Shown here: in pieces, positions 15,780 through 23,935 of the stretch
Numbering within the stretch: position 1 is the first letter of the stretch
Layout of the letters: the number at the start of each line of letters is the position of its first letter
IMG/VR virus record: IMGVR_UViG_3300042433_000232
Location: 1-31,669 of that record
Direction: 5' to 3' (one strand)
Length of the DNA stretch: 31,669 bases
Origin: a virus
Notes under the pieces: model-generated
The model's database searches: none
Told to the model about the DNA's origin: nothing
What the model saw: only the letters and a program-made list of their open reading frames with translations
Made by a program: the position numbers and the translations under genes

Positions 15780-17524
15780 GAAAAGTTTTATTATCTCCAT
15801 GGTTTTCGTTGGTAACTCTAGCATTAGTAATAGTGCTACGGGTTGCTGACCCTAGTTTCATAGAATCGATTCGACTTCGATATTTCGACACAATTATAAC
15901 AAGTCAGCAAGTTAAACCTTCTGAACAAATTCGTGTTGTTAATATTGATGATGAAACGATCAAACGCTATGGTCAATTCCCATTTCCGCGTGACAAATAT
16001 GCTGAGATAATCCAGACATTATTTGACCATCAAGCTGGATTAGTTGTTTTTAACGTATTCATGCCAGAATCTGATAGGTTTGGAAAGGACAATGAACTCA
16101 AAAAAATTATTGACACCTATCCAGTTATCTTACCTGAAGTTGGGGTTAATGATTCTACTGCTAGTGTTGCCCCTAAAATTGGCGTATCCGAAATCGGTGA
16201 ATCTGCCAGACCTTGGGCGCCACAGTACAAGGGAATACAATCTAACATCCCAGAATATCAGGGTGCAGCAGGCATTGGAGTCGTTAATACCCTCCCAGAA
16301 ATTGATGGAGTCACCAGAAGAATACCCATGGTTGTATCAGCCACAGATACTCTCTACCCGTCCATCTCGATGGAAACGCTTAGAGTTGCAGCTGGAGACC
16401 CTAGCTTTCAAATTAAGTCTAATGAATCGGGGATCGAAGCAGTTAGAATCCCTCAGTTTGGAAAAATTGATACTGATGAATTTGGAAGAATCTGGATCGA
16501 TTGGTCGAACATACCGATGGAATATTCCTTCAATAGATTACCCGATAGTTTTGATGGTGGAATTGTTATTGTCGGGCTTACTGGACGAGGACTCAATAAT
16601 CCTGTCGCAACAGCTAGAGGGAACGTCTATCCGCATCAACTTCAATCTACGGTATTAGATACAATTTTAAAAGGTACTAATATTTCTAGACCAGATTGGG
16701 CAACAGTTGTTGAATTATTATCAACATTATTATTGAGTATTGTTTCTATATTATTAGTGCGGTGGAAATATGGATTTATTCCTGTTATTACAGCTATTAC
16801 CTCTATACATTTTGGTGTTAGTTATATTTTTAACAATTATCATTACCTTTTGGACGCTACGATTCCTGTTCTGGGCATTTTTCTGGTGTATGCTCATAGT
16901 TTCACTGTTAAATTTATTACTGAACTAAACGCTAAATTGCAAATTAAACGACAATTTGGAACTTATTTAAGTCCTGCATTGGTAGAAAAGTTGCAAAAAA
17001 ATCCTGAGTTGTTAACTCTTGGTGGAGAATCTAGAGAATTGACAATTTATTTTTCTGATATTAGGTCATTTACAACGCTGTCTGAGCATTATAAAACTGA
17101 TCCCATGGGGTTAACCAATTTAATAACCCGATATATGGATAAAATGTTACCTATTATAATGAAAAATGAAGGTACTGTTGGAAAACTTATTGGTGATGCT
17201 ATTATGGCATGGTGGGGTGCTCCATTAGATGTAGAAAATCACGCATCAATGGCTATTAAAACTGCAAAAGAAATGGAAATAGCATTAGCAGAATTAAATG
17301 AAGAATTAATATCTGAAGGTAAACCTCCATTACATGTTGGTGCTGGTATTAGTACTGGAACTGTATTTGTTGGTAATATGGGATCTTCTGAAAGATTTAG
17401 TTATGATATATTAGGGGATGAGGTTAATCTTGCAGCAAGATTAGAAGGACAAACTAAAGGATACGGAGTATCTTTAATATTGAGTGAAAACGCATTAAAT
17501 AGATTAAAGTTTGAAAATGTATAA
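15776..17524 (+). CDS. CHASE2-domain class III adenylate/guanylate cyclase, N-terminal and catalytic part (gene split)
   Basis: 582 residues. One membrane helix near residues 8-25 and a cluster of three at ~305-380 flank a periplasmic CHASE2 sensor (VRVVNIDDETIKRYGQFP-like start, then REKYAEIIQ-like FPRDKYAEIIQTLFDHQ). The catalytic domain has IYFSDIRSFTTLSEH (metal Asp, ~residue 425), KLIGDAIMAWWGAP (second metal Asp, ~472) and DEVNLAARLEG (catalytic Asn/Arg, ~549). It stops at LKFENV, just before the last conserved strand F-x-E-L-D-x-V-x-VKGK. That missing end is encoded after the GIY-YIG insert, at 18504, so the gene has been cut by the cassette. The mature product is probably two-chain. 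The CHASE2 region is GC-richer than the rest. Confidence 0.88.
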   Translation: MRKVLLSPWFSLVTLALVIVLRVADPSFIESIRLRYFDTIITSQQVKPSEQIRVVNIDDETIKRYGQFPFPRDKYAEIIQTLFDHQAGLVVFNVFMPESDRFGKDNELKKIIDTYPVILPEVGVNDSTASVAPKIGVSEIGESARPWAPQYKGIQSNIPEYQGAAGIGVVNTLPEIDGVTRRIPMVVSATDTLYPSISMETLRVAAGDPSFQIKSNESGIEAVRIPQFGKIDTDEFGRIWIDWSNIPMEYSFNRLPDSFDGGIVIVGLTGRGLNNPVATARGNVYPHQLQSTVLDTILKGTNISRPDWATVVELLSTLLLSIVSILLVRWKYGFIPVITAITSIHFGVSYIFNNYHYLLDATIPVLGIFLVYAHSFTVKFITELNAKLQIKRQFGTYLSPALVEKLQKNPELLTLGGESRELTIYFSDIRSFTTLSEHYKTDPMGLTNLITRYMDKMLPIIMKNEGTVGKLIGDAIMAWWGAPLDVENHASMAIKTAKEMEIALAELNEELISEGKPPLHVGAGISTGTVFVGNMGSSERFSYDILGDEVNLAARLEGQTKGYGVSLILSENALNRLKFENV

Positions 17525-17599
17525 ATAATGTGTAGATCGCGATACTACTAATATCCATCTACTCTAAACATATTCTTAACACTATTACGAGGAACAGTT
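17520..17599 (+). promoter_or_regulatory. Hairpin leader of GIY-YIG gene, copy 4
   Basis: Perfect TATAAATA (17520-17527) overlapping the premature stop of the cyclase gene, outer helix GTAGAT/ATCTAC (17532-17537 with 17557-17562), constant CGC, inner helix GATA/TATC, a 7-base loop, constant C, then TCTAAACAT and GAGGA before ATG 17600. Confidence 0.82.
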
Positions 17600-18511
17600 A
17601 TGTCCAGCGAAAATATTTATACACATACAATATCAGAATCACAACGATTAGAATTTAAACCTACTTGGTTATACATTAAATATCACCCAGTAACAGGCTT
17701 ATCTTATTTTGGTAAGACGATTAAAAATCCATACAAATATAAAGGATCTGGTCCATATTGGAAAAACCATATAAAAAAGTATAATAGTAAATTTGTAGAA
17801 ACTTTATGGTGTCATTTATTTGTGAATATTGATGAATTGGTTGAATATGCTTTATGGTTTTCTAGTGTGAACGATATTGTAGAATCCACATTATGGGCTA
17901 ATATGGTATTTGAAGATGGATTAGGTGGAAGAGGAGTAAGTGGTGCCGGTAATGGTATGTACAATAAACAGCACACAGAAGAAACGAAAAAATTAATTTC
18001 TGAAATAAAAACAGCTAATCCGGTAAAACTGTTTGCAGAAGATAATCCACGATTTGGGAAACCTGGAACATTTAAAAATAAAACCCACACTAAAGAATCT
18101 AAATTGAAAATTTCAAATTCTAAAAAGAATAAAACTTATGAAGAAATTTATGGCTCGGTTGAAAAAGCTCAAATAATGAGAGAAAAACGATCAACCGAAT
18201 CTAAAAATAGATCTGTATCTGAAATTACTAGAAAAAAATTAAGTTTAGCCAATATAGGAAAGACTAGAACTGAACAACAAAGATTAAATAATTCAAAAGC
18301 TCAAAAAGGATTACAAGCAGGATCCAATAACCCAAGAGCTTTAAAAATTAAAGCGATATCTCCAGAAGGCGAAATATTCCATATTCATGGAGAATTTAGA
18401 ATATTTTGCGAATCTAAATCATTATCTCAATCAATAGCAGGAAAAATATTGAAACATAACCATAAACCAAAATCCGGTAATTGTATTGGGTGGAGTTTTT
18501 CTTATGAATGA
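17600..18511 (+). CDS. GIY-YIG homing-type endonuclease splitting the cyclase gene (NUMOD3/NUMOD1-type tail)
   Basis: 303 residues. The N-terminal domain (LYIKYHPVTGLSYFGKT, then KGSGPYWKNHIKKY) is close to those at 13126 and 5853. The tail is different: several NUMOD3-like segments (GNGMYNKQHTEETKKLIS, then RKKLSLANIGKTRTEQQR) and a final IENR/NUMOD1-like module IKAISPEGEIFHIHGE with a helix-turn-helix-like ending GNCIGWSF. So the nuclease has been recombined with another DNA-binding tail. Its stop overlaps the start of the second cyclase fragment (ATGAATGA) and its own end supplies that fragment's ribosome-binding site GGTGGAG. The insertion point in the cyclase is the likely homing site. 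Confidence 0.8.
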   Translation: MSSENIYTHTISESQRLEFKPTWLYIKYHPVTGLSYFGKTIKNPYKYKGSGPYWKNHIKKYNSKFVETLWCHLFVNIDELVEYALWFSSVNDIVESTLWANMVFEDGLGGRGVSGAGNGMYNKQHTEETKKLISEIKTANPVKLFAEDNPRFGKPGTFKNKTHTKESKLKISNSKKNKTYEEIYGSVEKAQIMREKRSTESKNRSVSEITRKKLSLANIGKTRTEQQRLNNSKAQKGLQAGSNNPRALKIKAISPEGEIFHIHGEFRIFCESKSLSQSIAGKILKHNHKPKSGNCIGWSFSYE

Positions 18512-18770
18512 TTTTGTTGAACTCGATACAGTAGCAGTCAAGGGAAAAAAAGAAGGGATTAAGATTTTCACGGTAGCAAATCCACCACCAGAACATCAAT
18601 TATATCTAGAAGCATATTATGCTGGGGATTGGAAATCTGCTGCGATTATTTGTAAACATTTATCCGAACAACCAGGAGATCTTCAACATTATTATGAATT
18701 AATGTTAGAACGTATTTCTGGAGAATGTCCAGATAACTGGACTGGTACATATCACGCAACTTCCAAATGA
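18504..18770 (+). CDS. C-terminal fragment of the CHASE2 cyclase
   Basis: 88 residues from ATG 18504; a TTG at 18486 is in frame but the ATG has GGTGGAG 9 bases upstream. FVELDTVAVKGKKEGIKIFTV continues the cyclase catalytic domain exactly where the gene at 15776 stops (joined: NRLKFENV + NDFVELD). The rest (YLEAYYAGDWKSAAIICKHL, then CPDNWTGTYHATSK) is the TPR-like C-terminus seen in full-length CHASE2 cyclases, which often end with a p-dWdGv pattern. It is intact and has its own start, so the two pieces may associate without splicing. A terminator follows directly. Confidence 0.8.
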   Translation: MNDFVELDTVAVKGKKEGIKIFTVANPPPEHQLYLEAYYAGDWKSAAIICKHLSEQPGDLQHYYELMLERISGECPDNWTGTYHATSK

Positions 18771-18773
18771 AAA

Positions 18774-18799
18774 AAGGGAGCCGAAGCTCCCTTTATCTT

Positions 18800-18800
<1 letters not shown>
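18774..18800. terminator. Bidirectional terminator between cyclase fragment and groEL
   Basis: GGGAGC, CGAA, GCTCCC followed by TTTATCTTTT, with an A-rich run on the other side. It ends the plus-strand operon and the convergent groEL gene. Confidence 0.85.
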
Positions 18801-20431
<1,631 letters not shown>

Positions 20432-20463
20432 TTATTGTGTAAATATAATTATTTAAATCTATA

Positions 20464-20799
20464 TTAACATCCATTGTTGTTATCTGAATCCATATCTCGT
20501 TCGACGATAGGACTGATTACTTGTTGATAAGTTTCCTCAAAGATGTCTGGCTTACATGCATAGAATTCTCCTTGGACACCACGAATAATATAATCACCTT
20601 CAGATGCAATATGATACGAATCACTTCTGTCTTCTAGAGTTTTGATTTCTAACCAAGCTTCATTCTCATCAGTATCGTACATTCCAGCATCACGATAAGC
20701 ATCACCAAGCCAGTTTTTCAAAAATAATAAACATTCTGATGTATATTCAAATACAACAGCTTCAATTACAACTGGTCGTTTTTTGTATTTTTTAATCAT
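20464..20799 (-). CDS. Conserved small phage protein of unknown function
   Basis: 111 residues from ATG 20799 (MIKKYKKRPVVIEAVVFEY); this start sits within the end of the GroES-like gene and overlaps it by eight bases, better than the upstream in-frame ATG. The C-terminal motif GDYIIRGVQGEFYACKPDIFEETY is one I associate with a common small phage protein whose function is unknown. No catalytic residues are recognisable. It is cotranscribed with the GroES-like gene above and groEL below. Confidence 0.7.
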   Translation of the reverse strand: MIKKYKKRPVVIEAVVFEYTSECLLFLKNWLGDAYRDAGMYDTDENEAWLEIKTLEDRSDSYHIASEGDYIIRGVQGEFYACKPDIFEETYQQVISPIVERDMDSDNNNGC

Positions 20800-21034
20800 C
20801 TTCGCCGTAGATTGCAATAATATGCTCTGATTTAATTACATACAAATCATTTTTAATTTTCTTAGCTTCATTCCAATCAATCATGATTGTATCTTCCAAT
20901 TTTAAATCTTCAACCCACCCGCCAAATCCTAAGACTTTGGCTTTAATTGCATCATCACTCTCAACTCCTTGAATAAGACCTTGATACTCATCTTTTTGTT
21001 TCTTAACGATAACATAATCATTTAATACTTGCAT
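20792..21034 (-). CDS. GroES/gp31-like co-chaperonin
   Basis: 80 residues. The outline follows GroES: LNDYVIVKKQKDE (like LHDRVIVKR), a short mobile-loop-like segment (YQGLIQGVESDDAIK), KAKVLGFG, LKLEDTIMIDW, and YVIKSEHIIAIYGEDD (like ESDILAIVE). It is shorter than the usual ~95 residues. It would cap the GroEL ring. RBS AAGAGGAAACTT. T4 gp31 plays this role for T4, so a divergent form next to groEL is plausible; the call rests on the fold pattern and the neighbourhood. Confidence 0.7.
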   Translation of the reverse strand: MQVLNDYVIVKKQKDEYQGLIQGVESDDAIKAKVLGFGGWVEDLKLEDTIMIDWNEAKKIKNDLYVIKSEHIIAIYGEDD

Positions 21035-21062
21035 AAGTTTCCTCTTTTAGTTAAAACAATAC

Positions 21063-21263
21063 TTATATTGCTGTTGATGGGATTAATTTTGGAATAGTTA
21101 ATTCCGGTTTTTGTTCTGGTTGAACAAATTCTGGTTGTGGTTTTGGATGCGCTGCTTTAAATGCCGCAACTAATTGCTCATTAATCTGAGCGGCAAATAT
21201 GAATAATAGAACAAATACGATAGGAAAAAATACGATTTTTAATAATGTTTCTATATGTTTCAT
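21063..21263 (-). CDS. Small membrane protein, unknown
   Basis: 66 residues from ATG 21263; the preceding GTG (21269) is in frame, but the sequence between them reads like the ribosome-binding region. One membrane helix (IVFFPIVFVLLFIFAAQ) follows a short basic start, then a Pro/Gln/Lys-rich tail (HPKPQPEFVQPEQKPELTIPK) that would be extended and periplasmic. The layout resembles a small spanin- or secretion-type anchor, but nothing assigns a role. It lies directly downstream of the tmRNA terminator. Confidence 0.5.
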   Translation of the reverse strand: MKHIETLLKIVFFPIVFVLLFIFAAQINEQLVAAFKAAHPKPQPEFVQPEQKPELTIPKLIPSTAI

Positions 21264-21288
21264 GATCACCTAATGAATTATAAATGTA

Positions 21289-21321
21289 AGAAAACGGTTT
21301 ATTCTGTTTCGAGGAAAACCG
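21289..21321 (-). terminator. Terminator after the tmRNA coding piece
   Basis: On the minus strand CGGTTT (21321-21316) and AAACCG (21300-21295) form a 6-bp stem, followed by TTTTCTT. It fits the end of the tmRNA transcript. Confidence 0.6.
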
Positions 21322-21324
21322 CAA

Positions 21325-21475
21325 AAACCCAACTATAATTTTAAGCTGCTAGAGCAGTAGAATTATAGAAAGCGTCGTTTTTAGCTTCGCCATTTACTTA
21401 TTTTATGCTGATTACGTCAGTCATCTCTCGATTCTCCAGTGTTCTTTGATCTCAACGTCGAATCTGTTCACCCCC
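21325..21475 (-). ncRNA. ssrA: Two-piece (permuted) tmRNA, coding piece
   Basis: The minus strand begins GGGGGTGAACAGATTCGACG at 21475, matching the conserved 5' end of tmRNA (GGGG, then GAUUCGACG). The tag frame reads down to a TAA stop at 21343-21341: VNGEAKNDAFYNSTALAA, with the ALAA end recognised by ClpXP-type proteases. The exact resume codon is uncertain (GTA, AAT, GGC or a later codon). The stop lies in a helix CTATAATT/AATTATAG with an inner TGCT/AGCA hairpin, as in tmRNA helix P5. The 3' limit of the mature piece is estimated. Confidence 0.85.
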
Positions 21476-21571
21476 ATCAGAAACACACTTAAACTGGTCC
21501 GGCAGAATTTTTTCATTCCAGTTCGTTTATGTGACCGTCGTCACTACTTAGCTGCGGCAAAAGTATGTTTC

Positions 21572-21637
21572 TGGTGGAGGTGGGGGAATAATGCTATCCC
21601 CGTCCGCCAAAACTATTATAACACCTTCAACGAATAC
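21572..21637 (-). ncRNA. ssrA: Two-piece (permuted) tmRNA, acceptor piece
   Basis: This piece is transcribed before the coding piece, the permuted order. It ends CACCTCC-ACCA at 21582-21572, with CCA encoded. CACCTCC pairs along all seven positions with GGGGGTG of the coding piece, and the third pair is G-U, the G3-U70 identity element of alanyl-tRNA synthetase. The inserted segment 21571-21476 extends the pairing (CAGAAACA with TGTTTCTG), forming a precursor hairpin to be processed. The T-arm stem is GGGGA/TCCCC but its loop is 9 bases and lacks the usual TTCRA. The 5' limit is not clear. Confidence 0.8.
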
Positions 21638-21733
21638 TTTAAAATCACACTGCATAAGGACATAACGGACTCAAACCGAGTTCTTTGATACTATCTTACC
21701 TTATCGAACCTGAACACCTAGTGTGATTTTAAA
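21638..21733. repeat. 14-bp inverted repeat enclosing a structured segment
   Basis: TTTAAAATCACACT (21638-21651) and AGTGTGATTTTAAA (21720-21733) are perfectly complementary, separated by 68 bases. The interior holds further pairings (ATAAGG/CCTTAT and ACTC/GAGT around 21671-21691). It directly precedes the acceptor piece of the tmRNA on the minus strand and may be a processing stem or extra tmRNA domain. It has tRNA-like length but no canonical tRNA arms. Confidence 0.7.
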
Positions 21734-21739
21734 AAGAGC

Positions 21740-21895
21740 AATACATTTAACAGAAAGAGTGAGTCGTACCAATCTGCCACCCAACAGAAACGTCAATATA
21801 ACGGCATTGTCACTTTATCTAATAGACAGGGATATTTCCGGTTATATCATACGTCCCGTTCTCGCGATGCCCGAGGGTAAATGTATTAAATTTAT
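21740..21895. other. Non-coding structured region, unidentified
   Basis: I see no credible gene here. The segment is GC-richer than its surroundings and contains hairpins: CTCG/CGAG around 21862-21876 and GATAT/ATATC near 21830-21848. It may be the 5' part of the tmRNA precursor or an independent small RNA. No tRNA was recognised. Confidence 0.45.
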
Positions 21896-22477
21896 TTATT
21901 CTGGATATAAAAGTTGCAGTGCATCTAGTACAATGTCATCCAGAGGATTGTGTTTTATCACAACATTTCTATCCCATGTTCCTGGATATTTACTTGCATC
22001 AATATCACAATATCCGCGTTTTGGATTTGTAGCAACTAAATCTACATAAGTTCGCATATCACGATAATTGCTGTATCGCACTAATAAATCAACACCAACA
22101 GCTTTACACAAACTATCAATAGATATTTGATCAAGACCACCTCTAGTCCAGATTAATGTATTCTCTGGATCACAATGTTGATTGATATAATTTCGCAGGA
22201 TTTCAATTCCGTGTTTAGCTGGAAGATCGTCTTTCTTAGGAAAGAAACTCTGTTGTTTTACAAGATCACATTGTTTATTCCACCAAGCAATTGTATCTTT
22301 ATCAACAGTTCTACCATAATTTTCAATTTGATCTTTTACTGAAAATTTTACAAACAGCGCATCAGAATATAATGATTCCCAGGTATTTGGTTTTGTGATA
22401 TCGATATAAACAATAGCTGCAGATAAAATAACAGTTGTAGATTCAACACCCATGGTTTCTACGTCAAAAATTAACAC
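21896..22477 (-). CDS. dexA: DexA-like 3'-5' exonuclease (DEDD fold)
   Basis: 193 residues. The first motif FDVETMGVES gives the catalytic Asp and Glu at residues 4-6; a middle motif LIWTRGGLDQISIDSLCKAVG and the C-terminal HNPLDDIVLDALQLL give the remaining metal-binding Asp and the His of the DEDDh class. The layout and length fit T4 DexA and the Rv2179c-like family of 3'-5' exonucleases. It probably degrades host or phage nucleic acid early in infection. A strong early promoter lies 25 bases upstream of its start. It is the first gene of the transcription unit reading towards the tmRNA. Confidence 0.75.
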   Translation of the reverse strand: MLIFDVETMGVESTTVILSAAIVYIDITKPNTWESLYSDALFVKFSVKDQIENYGRTVDKDTIAWWNKQCDLVKQQSFFPKKDDLPAKHGIEILRNYINQHCDPENTLIWTRGGLDQISIDSLCKAVGVDLLVRYSNYRDMRTYVDLVATNPKRGYCDIDASKYPGTWDRNVVIKHNPLDDIVLDALQLLYPE

Positions 22478-22502
22478 ATATCACCTCACTAATTAAAATA
22501 CT

Positions 22503-22537
22503 ATTGTACTATAAATTTTCCTGGGAGTCAAGCACTT
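22503..22537 (-). promoter_or_regulatory. Early sigma70-type promoter, copy 2
   Basis: The minus strand reads AAGTGCTTGACT, with TTGACT at 22531-22526, 17 bases, then TACAAT at 22508-22503. It drives the DexA-like gene at 22477 and lies over the end of the small gene at 22509. Confidence 0.8.
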
Positions 22538-22637
22538 TTTTCTGTTTTAACAGTGCAACGTACTCTTTTCGTTGCGCATCCGTTAATTTATCTTGATCAG
22601 CCAATTTTTTTAAGTATTCAAAACGATATTCATTCAT
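22509..22637 (-). CDS. Small hypothetical protein (42 aa)
   Basis: 42 residues from ATG 22637: MNEYRFEYLKKLADQDKL followed by TDAQRKEYVALLKQKK and DSQENL. It is entirely helical in character. The start overlaps the stop of the upstream gene (ATGAATGA), which suggests translational coupling. The DAQRKEY-ALLK stretch resembles ADQQEELIML of the upstream protein, so the two may be related by duplication. No function is recognised. Confidence 0.6.
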   Translation of the reverse strand: MNEYRFEYLKKLADQDKLTDAQRKEYVALLKQKKVLDSQENL

Positions 22638-22848
22638 TGGATCTGTTTAAATTAGCAGCAGTATCCATTAGATTTTGTTTTTTCATTTTAACATTATCTT
22701 GAATTAAATTGTCTATTAAAGCTTTACTGAGCATAATCAATTCTTCTTGTTGGTCAGCAGTAATCTTACCTGTTTGTTTTAATGTTTGTAGAGTTTTATA
22801 TCTAGCATAAACTCGTTTTAATTTTGGATTAATATAATTTGATTTCAT
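22630..22848 (-). CDS. Small helical hypothetical protein (72 aa)
   Basis: 72 residues from ATG 22848 (MKSNYINPKLKRVYARY); an earlier in-frame ATG at 22863 would lie inside the preceding gene. The chain is basic and then helical: KTLQTLKQTGKITADQQEELIMLSKALIDN. No motif is recognised. It overlaps the neighbouring coding ends on both sides, typical of a packed phage early operon. Confidence 0.6.
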   Translation of the reverse strand: MKSNYINPKLKRVYARYKTLQTLKQTGKITADQQEELIMLSKALIDNLIQDNVKMKKQNLMDTAANLNRSNE

Positions 22849-22849
22849 G

Positions 22850-23095
22850 TTATTGCCTGACAACTAATCTAATATAATATTTAGACGGATATTTTTGGAT
22901 ATCAATCGGCAATCCGTATCTATCCCAGTGTACGGGCATTAATGTAAATTTATCTTTTAAGTTAATTCTAATTAACCCAGTAATAGTTTCTCCTCGTAAA
23001 CCCATGAAAATAAATTTATGGTTGCCGCCACATGCGATTGCAAGATCGTTAGAAAATTTAACATCAGATTGTAGCTCTTTTATTAAGTCTAGCAT
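22850..23095 (-). CDS. Hypothetical protein (81 aa)
   Basis: 81 residues from ATG 23095 (MLDLIKELQSDVKFSND), with GGAGAGC just upstream; the longer form starting 23146 would overlap the upstream gene almost entirely. The chain contains GNHKFIFMGLRGETITGLIRI and ends PSKYYIRLVVRQ. It appears to be a small globular alpha/beta protein. No family is recognised. Confidence 0.6.
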   Translation of the reverse strand: MLDLIKELQSDVKFSNDLAIACGGNHKFIFMGLRGETITGLIRINLKDKFTLMPVHWDRYGLPIDIQKYPSKYYIRLVVRQ

Positions 23096-23486
23096 TTTTA
23101 ATGCTCTCCGGTTGTTTGATGTCAACAATAATAGAATCATCATCAACTAATTGCTGGAACAAATATTTTCTATCTTCTTTATAGATTAAATTTAATTTGG
23201 TAGCAATTTCTGTGGCTAATTTCCATTTACGGAAATATCCAGGTTCATCTGTTAATAAGATATTATAGACACCATATCTAAATGATACCATATCATCATC
23301 TGGATAACTATCGCCGCATTTATTATCTAATTGGTGCTGTTGTTCAAATTGCTCAATGTCATCTACTAATAACATAATATCAATATCATTGTGTTCTTGA
23401 GATGGACAAATATATTTTGAACCTGTTAATAATACAGCATTAGATGCTGCCATTAATTTACATACATATTCAGGAAAATCGCTCAT
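23064..23486 (-). CDS. Putative nucleotidyltransferase-like protein
   Basis: 140 residues from ATG 23486, where ATGA overlaps the macro-domain stop. LLTGSKYICPSQEHNDIDIMLLVDD has the Gly-Ser and Asp-x-Asp pattern of the nucleotidyltransferase (pol beta) superfamily, with the D-I-D pair near residues 34-36. The rest is helical. No C-terminal tRNA- or antibiotic-binding domain is visible, and the substrate is not known. It lies directly after the ADP-ribose-binding macro protein and ligase. Confidence 0.5.
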   Translation of the reverse strand: MSDFPEYVCKLMAASNAVLLTGSKYICPSQEHNDIDIMLLVDDIEQFEQQHQLDNKCGDSYPDDDMVSFRYGVYNILLTDEPGYFRKWKLATEIATKLNLIYKEDRKYLFQQLVDDDSIIVDIKQPESIKNARLNKRATI

Positions 23487-23935
23487 CGTTGCCACTCCAC
23501 AATTGTATAATCAACCATACCTTCTAAATTATTTTTAATAATATCTCGAATAATGTTCCAGTCACCACCTGCTAAACCAGCACCAATTAATGGTAACCCA
23601 ATTTTTTTACCTTTAAAATCCGTAGCAATTAATCGCATAGAATCATTGATTGCTTGATAATTTTGCTTTAGGTCATTATATCCAGGCATGTATTGAGTGT
23701 ACGCATTTACAATTGTTAAACCCTTATCCATATAGGTATGTGCGCTATATGAACCCAATTTTGTTATATCACCCTGTTCTGTTGATTTGTCTGACAAATA
23801 CGCTTCTGGATATCTATTCCTAATTTGTAGAGCAATCCCTGCGCCCATAGCGCAAAAACAATTACAACCATGAACGATAACATCGAACTCGCCAGCATCA
23901 AATAAATCTAATAAATCACCTTTAATAATTTTCAT
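23483..23935 (-). CDS. Macro domain protein, likely ADP-ribose-1''-phosphate phosphatase type
   Basis: 150 residues; start ATG 23935 overlaps the ligase stop (ATGA). The whole chain is a macro domain: IVHGCNCFCAMGAGIALQI (ligand loop), YPEAY, GDITKLGSY and GLPLIGAGLAGGDWNII (second loop) resemble the Poa1p/ALC1-like family acting on ADP-ribose-1''-phosphate or ADP-ribosylated targets. Being coupled to a DNA ligase, near a NAMPT gene, it could recycle ADP-ribose derivatives or counter ADP-ribosylating defences. The specific substrate is inferred. Confidence 0.87.
   Translation of the reverse strand: MKIIKGDLLDLFDAGEFDVIVHGCNCFCAMGAGIALQIRNRYPEAYLSDKSTEQGDITKLGSYSAHTYMDKGLTIVNAYTQYMPGYNDLKQNYQAINDSMRLIATDFKGKKIGLPLIGAGLAGGDWNIIRDIIKNNLEGMVDYTIVEWQR

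Noticed and set aside
16044-16658. 204-residue ORF in another frame of the cyclase gene
   Set aside because: It is a shadow of the CHASE2 region; no ribosome-binding site or recognisable motifs, and the main frame has conserved motifs.
17520-18511. Group I or group II intron in the cyclase gene
   Set aside because: Only about 80 bases of non-ORF sequence exist at the 5' side and none at the 3' side. No P3-P9 core or domain V was seen, and joining at exon-typical bases does not keep the frame simply. The second part also has its own start and ribosome-binding site.
17520-18511. Translational bypassing across the insert
   Set aside because: The gap is almost 1 kb and contains a full gene; known bypass gaps are about 50 bases.
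21652-21719. tRNA gene inside the 14-bp inverted repeat
   Set aside because: Length is suitable, but acceptor, D-, anticodon and T-arms cannot be drawn with usual conserved bases; it is more likely a structured part of the tmRNA region.
21446-22049. Plus-strand ORFs of 80 and 108 residues
   Set aside because: They lie over the tmRNA and antisense to the DexA-like gene, have no good ribosome-binding sites and no protein-like motifs.
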